A DNA stretch of 64,000 nt from Pedobacter aquae (GTDB lineage Bacteria > Bacteroidota > Bacteroidia > Sphingobacteriales > Sphingobacteriaceae), in the NCBI RefSeq assembly GCF_008195825.1, contig NZ_CP043329.1, forward strand, positions 1,426,001 to 1,490,000, read 5' to 3'. Shown piece after piece: positions 36,919 to 46,663 of this stretch. Every line of letters starts with the position of its first letter. The first letter of the stretch is position 1. The translations under genes and the position numbers were made by a program. The notes beneath the pieces are model-generated. The model had not been told where the DNA came from. It saw only the letters and a program-made list of their open reading frames with translations, and made no database searches.

Positions 36919-38690
36919 TCGATAGTAAATTGATAGCTTCCTGAACCTACTTTTAAAATCACACGATCACTCTCAACACCCTGATTTACAATACTCTTAT
37001 CGCTAGAAATATCCTTACCAGCTTCAAAAATTTTATTTGTTTTGCCTTTCGGCAGATAAACGAGGGCTGTTGTATTTGCAGGAATATCTACTTGTAATTG
37101 GAAATTTTGAGGATTCTTTTTCCACGATGATTGGATTAAACCATAAGAAGACTCATACGCAGCTTCCGCGGATGTAACATCGCCAACTAAAACTGGATAA
37201 ATCTTTATCTTGTTAAAAGCAACAGATTCTTCTTCTTGTCTGATACCTGCCAAGCCGCTATAAAACCACTCCATTAAATGCCCCAACATAAAATGGTTGT
37301 TAGAAACATCTGGCAAAGCTTGCCAACTTTCTGTTAAAGCTGTAGCGCCTTTTGCCAATTGATATCCATAACCCGGAACATCAGAACGGCTGTTCATATC
37401 AAAAATAACATCAGAACGACCAGCTTCTTCCAGCACCCTTAAGACATAGCGGTAACCAATATCTCCGGCTGTTAAAGCATTGTTTCTGCTCTTGATATCT
37501 TGAATAAGATTTTCTAAAACTGCTGCTCTGTTAGGTTCTTCTACTAAATTCATGTATAAAGCCATAGCATTTGCTGTTTGGCTGCCTGTTGCGTATTGCT
37601 TAGTTTCTGGATTAAAAAAAGTTTGGTTAAAAGCTGTTTTTACTTCTTTGGCTAGTTCCTGATATTGCTTAGCATCATCGGGTTTACCCAATAAAAGGGC
37701 TATTTGTTGTAAAATATTTAAATCGTAATAGTAAATAGCTGTACCAGTTAGGCCTTTTGGGGTTTGCTGCGATACGCCTGGTCGCTCTGGACCGATATCA
37801 TACCAATCTCCTAAACCTTGTTTTAAAATATGACCATCTGCTTTGCTTTTTAGGTAAGTGATGTAACGCTGCATGCTTGGATAAGCCTTTTCTAAAACTT
37901 GCGTATCGCCATACCATTTGTACAAATACCAAGGCAAAATAATGCCTGTACTGCCCCACTCTGGCGAGTCTCTAAACATATCGCCACCCCAAGTAAATTT
38001 TACATATTCTGGAGCTATTTCTGGAATTAAACCATCTTTTAATTGTGATGAAATGATATCATCAACCACTTTTGAAGCTAAAGTGGCAACATCGTAATTG
38101 TACATGACAGAAGAAATCATGAGGTGAGATTGCTCTAACCAGCCTAATTTTTCGCGGTGTGGGCAATCGGTAAAAACACTCATCATATTACTTTTAATAG
38201 CCCAATCTATTAAAGTGTTGGTTTGATTAAACAAAGTATTTGATGATGTGAAATTTCCAACTCTGGAAGCTGCATTTCTTATATGTAAGCCTTTTAGTGC
38301 TAATAGTTGAGGTAAAGCTGTGTTTGTACCTTTGGGTGCAGCACCTTTAACTTGTAAATATCTAAAACCATAATAGGTAAAACGAGGTTGCCATTCTTCC
38401 ACACCATCACCTTTTAAAATATACTCGAAATAAAAAGGACTACCCGTTGGTTTTTGGTTCGCTTTTAAATCTTTTAATAATTCTGAAGGGAAAATTCTAA
38501 CGGTATCACCTCTTTTTCCTTGAACTTTTAAACTGATGATACCAGAAGCATTCTGCCCTAAATCATACACCCATTCTTTCGCATTGAGTTGATGAAGTAA
38601 TTTGGCATTAAAATGCTCAAAAATACGCAGAGGTTCTGCCAACTGAGGTTTTACTTGCGGAGGGCCATCTACAAGCAATGCATTTTCCAC
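36915..38690 (-). pseudogene. GH78 alpha-L-rhamnosidase, C-terminal part of a frameshifted gene
   Basis: The 591-residue reading frame has no signal peptide and starts at GTG (38690) inside the GH78 concanavalin-like/barrel junction. It contains the second beta-sandwich (about 20-160), the (alpha/alpha)6 barrel with FTDCPHREKLGWLEQSHLM and WGGDMFRDSPEWGSTG, and the C-terminal sandwich. It continues directly the frame at 38669-39676. Adding one A to the run AAAA at 38683-38686 restores a single protein reading KKWKNALLVDGPP, as expected for the family. The two parts together would be a normal GH78 of about 920 residues. Confidence 0.85.
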
Positions 38691-39676
38691 TTTTTATCAG
38701 CTTTAAACTGCGGACTGTCCCAGCCTTTTTGTTCTAAAAGGGCATCATAATCTTCTCCACCGTAAATACTTGAAAAAGTTATAGGGCTAGCACTGGTTTG
38801 CCATTTTTCATCGCTGATGATATTTTCTTCTGTACCGTCTTGATATTTTAGTACCAAAAGGCACATCATTTTAGGGTATCCAAAAGATGTTTTAAGTTTT
38901 CTAAACCGTCCTTTAACTGGCGGCACATAATAAAAACCATTACCAAGCATTACGCCAAGGGTATTTTTACCTGTTTTTAGGGCTTTGCTAACATCAAAAG
39001 TTACGTATAACGCTTCTTTATCATACTTTACCCAGCCAGCATCTAAAAAATGATCTCCTTGCTTTTTACCATTAATGCTTGCTTCAAAATGTCCTAAACC
39101 GCTGATGTAAAGCATTGCTGATGATAACTTCTTCTTTACCTTGAAATCTTTTCTCAACAAAGGCAAAACATTACTACCAAAATGCTTATCCTTTTTATTA
39201 TCTGAGGCTAAGACATCTACTAAAGAATCTGCTAAACGCTCATAAGCAATCCATTTAGCACCTTTCCAATCTTCTTTATTGGATAATCCGGTATGAAAAC
39301 TAGCTATTTTACTAGTTGCTATATTCCCATGATTATCTTTTACTATAACCTTCCAATAATAAGTTGTTGTAGCTTGTAAAGCTTTTCCTTGATATTTTAC
39401 TTGGATAGATGTTGAGCTTAACTGCTCGCCAGAATCCCAAACATTAGCTTTATTTTCATTTAGATGGATTAAATCATTGGCAACTAAAACATGATAGGAT
39501 GTTTGAATGGTATTTCTTTGACTAGCTAATAATTTCCAACTAAAAAATAGATGCTTAGGGTTCACACCTTGCGGATTTTCTGCATCATTAATTTTAAGTT
39601 TTTGAATATGCAATAAAGGCTGTGCACATACCTGTAAACTTAATAATACAAGAATAAGGCTTGTTATTTTACGCAT
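38669..39676 (-). pseudogene. GH78 alpha-L-rhamnosidase, N-terminal part of a frameshifted gene
   Basis: The 335-residue frame has a signal peptide (LILVLLSLQVCAQP) and the GH78 N-terminal modules: the Bac_rhamnosid N domain (YYWKVIVKDNHGNIA) and the family sandwich (AKWIAYERLADSL ... AMLYISGLGHFEASINGKKQGD, LDAGWVKYDKEALYVTFDVS). It ends early in KKWKMHCL. The overlap of 22 bp with the next frame and the missing base in the A-run show that it was one gene. It is the first gene of the rhamnose/galactose operon and is preceded by the shared box at 39787-39798. Confidence 0.88.
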
Positions 39677-39735
39677 ATTTATTTGGCTCGACTTATTTCT
39701 AACCTGTTTTTAGAAGCTTAAGATTAGGTTATACA

Positions 39736-39798
39736 CAAAAATAAAATTGTAGGGGCTTTATTATTTGTATCAAGTTCTCTATCTATTGTAGGATATTA
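39736..39798 (-). promoter_or_regulatory. Shared regulatory module: TAnnTTTG promoter element plus upstream box, copy 2
   Basis: On the minus strand the box TAATATCCTACA (39798-39787) is followed after 44 bp by TATTTTTG (39743-39736), an exact TAnnTTTG match. The start codon of the GH78 gene is 111 nt from the box. The plus-strand core TGTAGGATATTA is identical to that of copy 3. Confidence 0.65.
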
Positions 39799-39902
39799 GC
39801 CTTATAAGCCTCTAAAAATCCTTACTATTTTAACATCTTATTATAATTACTTGTAACACTTTGTCTAATTTATTCGTCTAAGCAGCAATCAATAATTATA
39901 AA

Positions 39903-40436
39903 ATGAAAAAAAACTTACTTTTAACATTGGTACTTTTAGGAGTATTAACATCAAAAATTTCAGCACAAGAAGTAAACAACACGGTTAAGCTAAACCCTTT
40001 AAGCGCCCTTTTTAGAATAGGTTCTGTTTTTTACGAGCGTAAAATGAATGATAAAATATCTCTTCAATTGGGCGTTGCTTATACCGGCTTACGAATTGAT
40101 GAAACCAAGTTCTCTGGCTTTTCTACTACACCAGAATTAAGGTACTACCCTAAAGCGAATGCATTAAATGGTCTTTATTTAGGACCTTTTTTACGTTACC
40201 AAAGCTACAGTGTTAAAGATGATTTTAATAAAGGTACATACTCTTCTTTTGGAGGTGGTGCTGTCATTGGTCGTCAGTGGGTTTACAAAAGTGGTTTCAC
40301 TTTAGATTTATTCTTTGGCCCAAGCTACAATGCTGGTAAATTTAAATCAGAAGATGGTAGCGGCGAACCTGATATTAGCGGTGGTATAGATGGTTTTGGT
40401 TTAAGAACTGGTATTGCTATTGGTTTTAGTTTCTAA
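39903..40436 (+). CDS. Outer-membrane beta-barrel protein (DUF3575-like)
   Basis: The 177-residue protein has a signal peptide (cleavage near TSKISAQE). It then consists of alternating amphipathic strands ending in Phe or Tyr (VKLNPLSALFRIGSVFYERK; ISLQLGVAYTGLRI; GLYLGPFLRYQSYSV; GLRTGIAIGFSF), as in small eight-stranded outer-membrane barrels. The C-terminal Phe is the typical signal for insertion by the BAM complex. The function is unknown; it may be structural. A terminator follows at 40454. Confidence 0.75.
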   Translation: MKKNLLLTLVLLGVLTSKISAQEVNNTVKLNPLSALFRIGSVFYERKMNDKISLQLGVAYTGLRIDETKFSGFSTTPELRYYPKANALNGLYLGPFLRYQSYSVKDDFNKGTYSSFGGGAVIGRQWVYKSGFTLDLFFGPSYNAGKFKSEDGSGEPDISGGIDGFGLRTGIAIGFSF

Positions 40437-40453
40437 TTAACCTAAACATAAAA

Positions 40454-40499
40454 AAATGGATGTTTTAGCTGGCTCAAATTCAGACTTAAACATCCATTT
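40454..40499 (+). terminator. Terminator hairpin after the beta-barrel gene
   Basis: AAATGGATGTTT (40454-40465) and AAACATCCATTT (40488-40499) are exact reverse complements with a 22-nt loop, and CCTTTTT follows. The hairpin starts 18 bp after the stop codon. Confidence 0.7.
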
Positions 40500-40548
40500 C
40501 CTTTTTACAAGAAATTCTACTTAATTTGATGATTAACAAAAAATCATC

Positions 40549-41760
40549 ATGAAAACACAAATTAAGCTCTTTAGGCTTTTAGCATTACTCTTTTTTACAC
40601 TACCAACATTTGCACAACAAACACAAATTAAAGTTGAAGCAGGTGATTATCCTAGAAAACAAAGCATCATTACTTTAGCGCTACCTATATCTTACAATCA
40701 AAAAAATTATCAATTAGAGAATCTCAGAACTGGTAAAAAGGCCATCATACAACAAAAAAAAGATAATCTATATACTTTTATATTGCCTGATGAATTGGCA
40801 GCAAAATCTACAGCTGTTTATAAAATTACTGAAGTTAAAAACTCAAAAACATCTAAAAACTTAGTTAAGCTATCTAAAAATGCAGAAAAAATTGAGGTTA
40901 AAATAGCAGATAAAAAACTTTTTGATTACCATATACAAACGGTTTATCCGCCTAAAGGCTTTCCTGATTATTATGCTAGAAGCGGTTTTATTCATCCACT
41001 ATACAGCCCCAATGGAAGTGTTTTAACTGATGATTTCCCTAAAGGACATATGCACCAACATGGTATTATGATGGCTTTAACCAATACCACTTTTAAAGGC
41101 GAAAAGCATGATTTTTGGAATCAACACAGCAAATTGGCTAATGTAAAACATACGGAAGTTTTGGCTATTGAAGAAGGCCCGGTTTTTAGCAGTTTTAAAG
41201 TAAAACATCAACATTATAGCTTAAAATATGGAGCTGTTTTAGATGAAATTTGGACCGTTAGGGTATATTCTTTTCAAAATAAGTTCTTATTTGATATCGT
41301 ATCTGAATTAGAAAATATAACTAAAGACACGCTATTTGTTAATAAATATCATTACGGCGGAATGGCTTTTAGGGCGTCTAAACACTGGAATATAGATGAT
41401 AGTCTGCATTACCAAAACAAGTGGCAAATTAAAACCAATAATGGCGATGATGTTGCTACAGCTAATGCTAAAGCAGCTAAATATGTATCGGCTTCTGGGT
41501 TATTAAATGGCAAAACTGCTGGTTTAACCGTATTTGGTTTTCCGCAAAACTTAGCTTATCCGCAGCCCATTAGGCTACACCCAACAATGCCTTACTTTAG
41601 CTTCTCGCCCATGGTAAATGCCGCTTTTACTATAAAACCTCAAGAAGTTTTCACTTCACAATACAGGTATTTAAGTCATGATGATTTGCCTCAGGAAAAA
41701 TATATAGAAAGCTTAAATGCAGATATTGAGTTTCCTCCTGTGGTGAAGTTTATTCCATAG
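40549..41760 (+). CDS. PmoA-like (DUF6807) secreted protein
   Basis: The 403-residue protein has a signal peptide (cleavage near LPTFAQQ). The DUF6807 (PmoA) domain fills most of the rest, with the conserved PLYSPNGSVLTDDFPKGHMHQHGIMMAL and, further on, NKYHYGGMAFRASKHWN. The name comes from a weak link to a methane-oxygenase gene, and no such activity is expected here. Members are often encoded near carbohydrate-degradation genes, and the His-rich pattern suggests a sugar- or metal-binding site. The gene is on its own between a beta-barrel gene and convergent sugar-acid genes. Confidence 0.78.
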   Translation: MKTQIKLFRLLALLFFTLPTFAQQTQIKVEAGDYPRKQSIITLALPISYNQKNYQLENLRTGKKAIIQQKKDNLYTFILPDELAAKSTAVYKITEVKNSKTSKNLVKLSKNAEKIEVKIADKKLFDYHIQTVYPPKGFPDYYARSGFIHPLYSPNGSVLTDDFPKGHMHQHGIMMALTNTTFKGEKHDFWNQHSKLANVKHTEVLAIEEGPVFSSFKVKHQHYSLKYGAVLDEIWTVRVYSFQNKFLFDIVSELENITKDTLFVNKYHYGGMAFRASKHWNIDDSLHYQNKWQIKTNNGDDVATANAKAAKYVSASGLLNGKTAGLTVFGFPQNLAYPQPIRLHPTMPYFSFSPMVNAAFTIKPQEVFTSQYRYLSHDDLPQEKYIESLNADIEFPPVVKFIP

Positions 41761-41797
41761 AAAGGAAATTTTATTCTACGAGTATTTCTTGTCATAC

Positions 41798-41861
41798 TGA
41801 GTAGAGTCGAAATATTTATTACCCTTCAACTACGTTCAGGGTGACACTTCGACTCTACTCA
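41798..41861. repeat. Intergenic palindrome, TGAGTAGAGTCGAA / TTCGACTCTACTCA
   Basis: Two 14-bp arms (41798-41811 and 41848-41861) are perfect reverse complements. The loop contains a further related word (CTTCAACTACGTTCAGGGTGAC). It has the look of the dispersed palindromes common in Bacteroidota intergenic DNA. Lying between convergent genes, it may also act as a two-way terminator. Confidence 0.75.
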
Positions 41862-41879
41862 ATACAACCCAAATATTTA

Positions 41880-43496
41880 CTATTTTAACCCTGCTACATC
41901 GCCACAGAAATGTACCTGCATACCCATTGCTGTTAAAGCAGCGGCTTTAATACGGCATGCTTGATGTGCCGAAACTTCATCTGTTGTGTAAACCACCTGA
42001 ATATGGTTTGCCTGATGTTTTGCCATCATTTGGTTACGGCTTACGCCTGATAAAGTAGCATGCATGATAGGCCATTGCGGTGTAGTTTCTTGCCAGCGTC
42101 TTTCTGTTTCTTCTTCTAGTAAGAGAACCGCTTTCCCAACGCCTAAATCGCAATGCAAAGCATTATCCATTACATAAACCCTACTCCAGACTAAATCTCC
42201 GGGTTTACTGATGCCTTTTAGGCTTCCTCCGCCCAATCTAAAATACATAGCCGGTTGTCTATCGCTAGAAGCGCCTTCGTAACCACCAATAAAATGCGCT
42301 GGTGGTGCTGCACCTGATATTAAAAATAACCATACAAAATCATCTATACCATTTCCGGTGTAATGTTGCCCCCAACGTAAATCATGTAAAGTATTTTCTC
42401 CGGGCATGCCTAGCTCTTTCCACAAATGGTAAGTTACCAAAGCGTCAATACCGGCACATTCATCAACTTCATTAAAATGAGGTAAAGCTTCGCCTGCGAA
42501 AAGTTCTTTTCCGCTTTCTGAGAAAACAGGTGGTCTATCTTGGTTATTTAATAAACCTTCTACCAAATCACTAGCAACTGTTAAATCTTTTAAACCTTGT
42601 TGATATTGTATACCAATGGTATCGCAACCAAATTCAGCCGCTATTCTTACAGCTGCGATGTACATTTTGCACTGCTCTAGGGTTTGTTCTTTGGTTAGCT
42701 CTGTTTCACCGTGAGTTCCCCAATTAAACTTCATCCCTTTATTAAGTAACCAGTTAAGTACAGCTTCTGCTTCTTGGTCTTTTACTTCCAACATTTTAGC
42801 ATATAGGGCAGATTGACTTAAACGCTCTTTAAAAATCCCAGTTTTATGAAGCAAATCATCAGGAACAATGGCGTTAAACATCCCCATACAACCTTCATCA
42901 AAAACGCCCATAATAGCTTTATTATCTTTTAAACGCTCGCCAAACGCTTTACCAAAAGCTAAATCTTTCTCAGGAATTTGAACAGATTGGAAAGACCTTA
43001 CATGACTTAAATCATGTGTAACTTTACCAGTATCAAACCATTCTTTTAAACCGTTTTTAAAAAAATCATCTTTAAAATCTTCGCTCCATAAACTGCTATA
43101 TACCACGCCTGCTTTGGTTAAAGAACCATTTAGGTTTAACATACCTACTAAACCTGGCCATTGTCCGCTCCAATTGGCTAGCGTTAAAATAGGACCTTCA
43201 TGCGTGGTTAAACCTGCTAAAACATGGTGCGTATATTGCCAAACACTTTCTGCAACAATTAAAGGAACATTTTTAGGAATTTTCTTAAACACCTCTATCC
43301 CCATTCTTTGCGAATCTATAAAACCATGCTGCTTTACTTCATCATAAGCATGTGCTCTTACCAGTTGCCAGCCTGCTGCATTAATGGCTTGCTCTAACTC
43401 TTTTTCCATGGCTGCCTGCGCTGCCCAGCAACTTTGGTTTGCTGATAAACGTAAATCGCCACTGCTTACCAAGTAAACTTGTTTCTCTGTATTCAT
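41880..43496 (-). CDS. L-fucose/L-arabinose isomerase-like protein
   Basis: The 538-residue protein lacks a signal peptide. It has three alpha/beta layers as in the fucose/arabinose isomerase superfamily: an N-terminal region with VYLVSSGDLRLSANQSCW, a middle with VFDEGCMGMFNAIVPDDLL, and a C-terminal part with GGGSLKGISKPGDLVWSRVY and MHATLSGVSRNQMMAKH. The Glu/Asp and His residues in the DEGCMGMFN, VDECAGIDA and NHIQVVY regions would bind metal. It is encoded with a DapA-type aldolase and an SSS symporter, and the role is probably isomerisation of a sugar or sugar acid. I do not know the substrate. Confidence 0.65.
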   Translation of the reverse strand: MNTEKQVYLVSSGDLRLSANQSCWAAQAAMEKELEQAINAAGWQLVRAHAYDEVKQHGFIDSQRMGIEVFKKIPKNVPLIVAESVWQYTHHVLAGLTTHEGPILTLANWSGQWPGLVGMLNLNGSLTKAGVVYSSLWSEDFKDDFFKNGLKEWFDTGKVTHDLSHVRSFQSVQIPEKDLAFGKAFGERLKDNKAIMGVFDEGCMGMFNAIVPDDLLHKTGIFKERLSQSALYAKMLEVKDQEAEAVLNWLLNKGMKFNWGTHGETELTKEQTLEQCKMYIAAVRIAAEFGCDTIGIQYQQGLKDLTVASDLVEGLLNNQDRPPVFSESGKELFAGEALPHFNEVDECAGIDALVTYHLWKELGMPGENTLHDLRWGQHYTGNGIDDFVWLFLISGAAPPAHFIGGYEGASSDRQPAMYFRLGGGSLKGISKPGDLVWSRVYVMDNALHCDLGVGKAVLLLEEETERRWQETTPQWPIMHATLSGVSRNQMMAKHQANHIQVVYTTDEVSAHQACRIKAAALTAMGMQVHFCGDVAGLK

Positions 43497-43541
43497 TCTT
43501 CTTTATTTATTGAGATTTATGGATTATCAGGATAATATTTC

Positions 43542-44480
43542 TTAAACCAATACTGGTTTAATCTCTAATTCAGATACTAAGGCATCATAATCAACCGCTA
43601 ACTGATAAATATTGGCCTTCACTTGCTCGTTAAAAACGCCTATATTTTGCCTTCTTGTAAAAGTAGAAATATCTAAACCTCTCTTTTGTAAGTAATATTT
43701 AGAAATGGTTGGATAAACATTATGCATCACATCCATTTGTTTAATGAAAAATGCTTGTACTTGCGCAACTTCTTGTTGTAAAGCTTCATTGTTATAATTC
43801 TTACAAAGCCAAACAATAAGCTCTGGAAAGAAATTACCCTGAATACAAGACAGACCTGCCGAACCTGCTTTTAAAGACGCTACTGCATGTGCCATATAAG
43901 CATCGTATAAACCAAAATCAGCACCTTGTGTTGCAGCTAGTTTGGCCTTAATTTGTGTAATGTCTAAACAAGTATCTTTATGGTAAGTTACCCTGCCTGT
44001 TTTTACCAAATCACCCAATTGTTGCGGACTAATGAGTCTTTTATAAGGAACAGGACATTCGTAAAAACCTAGTGGAATATCATCAGTTTGAGCTAATAAA
44101 TCGGCTACGCGGTCATTAAAAACATTATCACTTTCTTGTTCACTGGCAATTAAGCCTGTAATTCCGATAACGGCATCTACACCTGTAGCATATATCTTTT
44201 TAACAAAATCAGCTTGTTTTTGAATTGGCCCTCCAAAAGTTCCGGTAGCTACCACTGGTACCGCACCCGCTGCAACATCTACAACATGTTTTACAATTGC
44301 TAATCGCTCTGCCTCAGAAAGTTCAAACATTTCACTTGATAAACAATTGGCAAATAAACCTGCCGAACCAGCTTCCACATATAACTCGGTAAGCTTGCTT
44401 AATCCATCAAAATCTATAGCTCCGTTATCTTTAAAAGGGGTAAGCATTACCGGGATAAAGCCTTTTTCTGATTTATTCAT
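43542..44480 (-). CDS. DapA/DHDPS-family aldolase (N-acetylneuraminate lyase-like)
   Basis: The 312-residue protein is a (beta/alpha)8 barrel with the family pattern: GFIPVMLTPFKDNGAIDFDGL at the start, a Tyr in GFYECPVPYK, and the Schiff-base Lys in VTYHKDTCLD. In other members this Lys attacks a 2-keto-3-deoxy sugar acid or dihydrodipicolinate precursors. Near a sugar transporter and an isomerase-like gene, a 2-keto-3-deoxy-aldonate aldolase is more likely than lysine biosynthesis. It is a single-domain enzyme of normal size. Gaps to its neighbours are 24 and 45 bp. Confidence 0.85.
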   Translation of the reverse strand: MNKSEKGFIPVMLTPFKDNGAIDFDGLSKLTELYVEAGSAGLFANCLSSEMFELSEAERLAIVKHVVDVAAGAVPVVATGTFGGPIQKQADFVKKIYATGVDAVIGITGLIASEQESDNVFNDRVADLLAQTDDIPLGFYECPVPYKRLISPQQLGDLVKTGRVTYHKDTCLDITQIKAKLAATQGADFGLYDAYMAHAVASLKAGSAGLSCIQGNFFPELIVWLCKNYNNEALQQEVAQVQAFFIKQMDVMHNVYPTISKYYLQKRGLDISTFTRRQNIGVFNEQVKANIYQLAVDYDALVSELEIKPVLV

Positions 44481-44504
44481 ATTCTTTTTATGTTAAATGA
44501 TTAT

Positions 44505-46064
44505 TTAGATGTTTTTAGATTTTAATCGAGTGATAAAAGCTCCCGTTAGGTAAATGGTTAAAGTACCTACAACAATAGTCATGTTGGCGTGTAGCGGATT
44601 TTTCAGATAAGCATAATCAACCGGAATAAGGTTAGATAGTGATAACCAAATGATAACCAAAATACCTACAATAGTAGCTGCAAAAGCTTCCATATTGCCA
44701 GATTTTTTACTGATGATACCTAGTAAAAACAAGCCCAGCATCCCTCCTGCAAATATGCCAGACAACTGCCACCAGATATCTAAAATACTTTTTACCCCTA
44801 TCATGGCTATGCCGCAAATCATCCCAAGCAAACCAAAAACCACAGTGGCTATATGTAGTAATTTCATATTTTGCTTTTCGCTGATATTTGCCTTGAAATA
44901 TCTTTTATAAATATCTTCTGAGAATACGGTTGCCGATGCATTCATTCCAGAACTGATGGTACTCATAGCCGCCGATAATATGGCTGAGACAATTAAACCG
45001 ATTAAGCCTGTTGGAATCATCGTAACCATAAAATGAGGCATAACTTTATCGCCATAATCTGCTGGTTGTAAACTGGCGGCTAGGTTTTTAATTTCTATTG
45101 AATTGGCATTTAAACCCAGCCTTTCTGCTGCTGCTTGTAGTTTTACTGCTTCTATAAGCTCTGGATTTACCTGATAGTAAGCATATAAACAAGTTCCTAT
45201 AATGAAAAACATTAAAGATGCTGGTACATATATCCACACACATAACCATACAGATTTTGCAGCTTCTTTCTCTGAGGATGCAGTATGATACCTTTGTACA
45301 TAATTTTGATCCATACCAAAATTGTTAAGGTTAATAAAAAAGCCATACAACAACACAACCCAAAACGTTGCTTGGGTAAAATCAAGAGATAAACTGCCTA
45401 AACTAAATTTATCATCCTGCTGGCCTATTGCTATAATCTTAGAAACTCCGCCCGGCATATCTACCACAATCAGATAAACTATCAATACAGCTCCTAAAGT
45501 TTTCAAAACACCTTGCACAACTTCTGTCCAGATAACAGCTTCAATACCGCCCATTACGGTGTAAATGATAATACAAATTCCGGTCACCAGCATGATGGTT
45601 TCCATGCTATAGCCCGTTAAGGCTTGCAGGGTTAAAGAAATCCCAAAGAAAATAGAGCCCATTCTGGCTAATTGGGTAAGTAAAAAACATACAACCGCAT
45701 AAGTTCTCGCCCACGCACCAAAACGTTTTTCTAAATTGGTATAGGCAGAAACTTCGCCTGTACTGCGGTAAAACGGAACAAAATATTTAGAAGCCACCCA
45801 AGCTGCTAAGGGCATAGATATGCTAAATACAAAGGCATTCCAATTTCCTCCAAATGCTTTTCCCGGCACACCTAAAAAAGTATTACTACTTAAAAAAGTT
45901 GCATATATAGACAAGCCTATAGCCCAACCCGGTATTAATCCTGATGCTTTGGTAAATTGGTCTGAGCTATTATTCCTCCTCGAAAAATAAACACCTACCA
46001 AAACCATGGCTACCAGATATATGGCAATAATTGCTAAATCTAGCAAGGGAAGATTTTTTATCAT
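44505..46064 (-). CDS. Sodium/solute symporter (SSS family), first gene of the sugar-acid operon
   Basis: The 519-residue protein has about 13-14 transmembrane helices with the family pattern (LLDLAIIAIYLVAMVLVGVYF; GWAIGLSIYATFLSSNTFLGVPGKAFGGNW; SAILSAAMSTISSGMNASATVF). It transports a solute with Na+. As first gene of the operon 46064-41880 it likely brings in the sugar or sugar acid used by the next two enzymes. Its start is preceded at 109 nt by the shared box at 46173-46184. Confidence 0.88.
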   Translation of the reverse strand: MIKNLPLLDLAIIAIYLVAMVLVGVYFSRRNNSSDQFTKASGLIPGWAIGLSIYATFLSSNTFLGVPGKAFGGNWNAFVFSISMPLAAWVASKYFVPFYRSTGEVSAYTNLEKRFGAWARTYAVVCFLLTQLARMGSIFFGISLTLQALTGYSMETIMLVTGICIIIYTVMGGIEAVIWTEVVQGVLKTLGAVLIVYLIVVDMPGGVSKIIAIGQQDDKFSLGSLSLDFTQATFWVVLLYGFFINLNNFGMDQNYVQRYHTASSEKEAAKSVWLCVWIYVPASLMFFIIGTCLYAYYQVNPELIEAVKLQAAAERLGLNANSIEIKNLAASLQPADYGDKVMPHFMVTMIPTGLIGLIVSAILSAAMSTISSGMNASATVFSEDIYKRYFKANISEKQNMKLLHIATVVFGLLGMICGIAMIGVKSILDIWWQLSGIFAGGMLGLFLLGIISKKSGNMEAFAATIVGILVIIWLSLSNLIPVDYAYLKNPLHANMTIVVGTLTIYLTGAFITRLKSKNI

Positions 46065-46121
46065 TACTAATATTTATTCAGGTTTAGGCGTAAAAGAATT
46101 GATTATAATCTCTTTACAAGA

Positions 46122-46184
46122 CAAAGCTATTTAGAATATACATGGAAGAACTAGCATATTTTCTCCAGCTTATGTAGGATATTA
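46122..46184 (-). promoter_or_regulatory. Shared regulatory module: TAnnTTTG promoter element plus upstream box, copy 3
   Basis: On the minus strand the box TAATATCCTACA (46184-46173) is followed after 44 bp by TAGCTTTG (46129-46122), an exact TAnnTTTG match. The SSS start codon is 109 nt from the box. The divergent PL11 gene starts 114 bp on the other side, so the box may serve both directions. Confidence 0.65.
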
Positions 46185-46297
46185 TCATTTTAGAGGAAAC
46201 TGAATCATCATCCTATCAGGATGGGTCAGGTTGACAAGTTTAGGAACAATAAGTAATCTAGTACTTTATTCGATTATAAACCTATTTTCTTATTATT

Positions 46298-46663
46298 ATG
46301 GTTAAAAGCTCTACACAGAAGTTTTTTTATATTCTCGTATTGGTTTTCTTTAATCTCATGTTTGCTTATGGCCAAAGCACAAGCTTAGCTAAGCAAGTTG
46401 AAAGGTTAGACCGTGGCTTGGTAGCTATTAGAGCAACTACAACTAGAGTTTTTGTGAGCTGGAGATTATTTGCTACAGACCCTGATGATATTGCTTTTAA
46501 CGTGTATCGTTCTGGGGTTAAACTTAATAACACCCCCATTACAAATGCTACCAATTTTGAAGATAATACGCCATTAAATGGTACTTATACCGTAAGACAT
46601 GTTATTAATGGAACAGAGTTTACAGATTCTAAGGCTGCTAGTATTTGGCAGCAAACTTTTTAA
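46298..46663 (+). pseudogene. PL11 rhamnogalacturonan lyase, N-terminal part of a frameshifted gene
   Basis: The 121-residue frame has a signal peptide (ends near FAYGQ) and the start typical of PL11 lyases (ERLDRGLVAIRATTTRVFVSWRLFATDPDDIAFNVYR). It stops at TAA in ...WQQTF. Adding one T to TTTTT (about 46659) continues it as WQQTFLRIALIPP into the frame 46645-48441, which is the expected family sequence. The two frames therefore belong to one gene. The base loss may be a real mutation or an error in a homopolymer. Confidence 0.88.

Noticed and set aside
38685-38700. Programmed -1 frameshifting as the normal way to express the GH78 gene
   Set aside because: The heptamer is T-AAA-AAG, not the efficient A-AAA-AAG, no stimulatory structure is obvious, and other GH78 genes do not use shifting. 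A one-base loss in AAAA gives a better protein (KKWKNALLVDG).
46205-46225. ATCCT-ATC-AGGAT hairpin as a further copy of the shared box for PL11
   Set aside because: It shares only a few bases with the box, and no TAnnTTTG lies at the 44-bp distance, so I did not count it.
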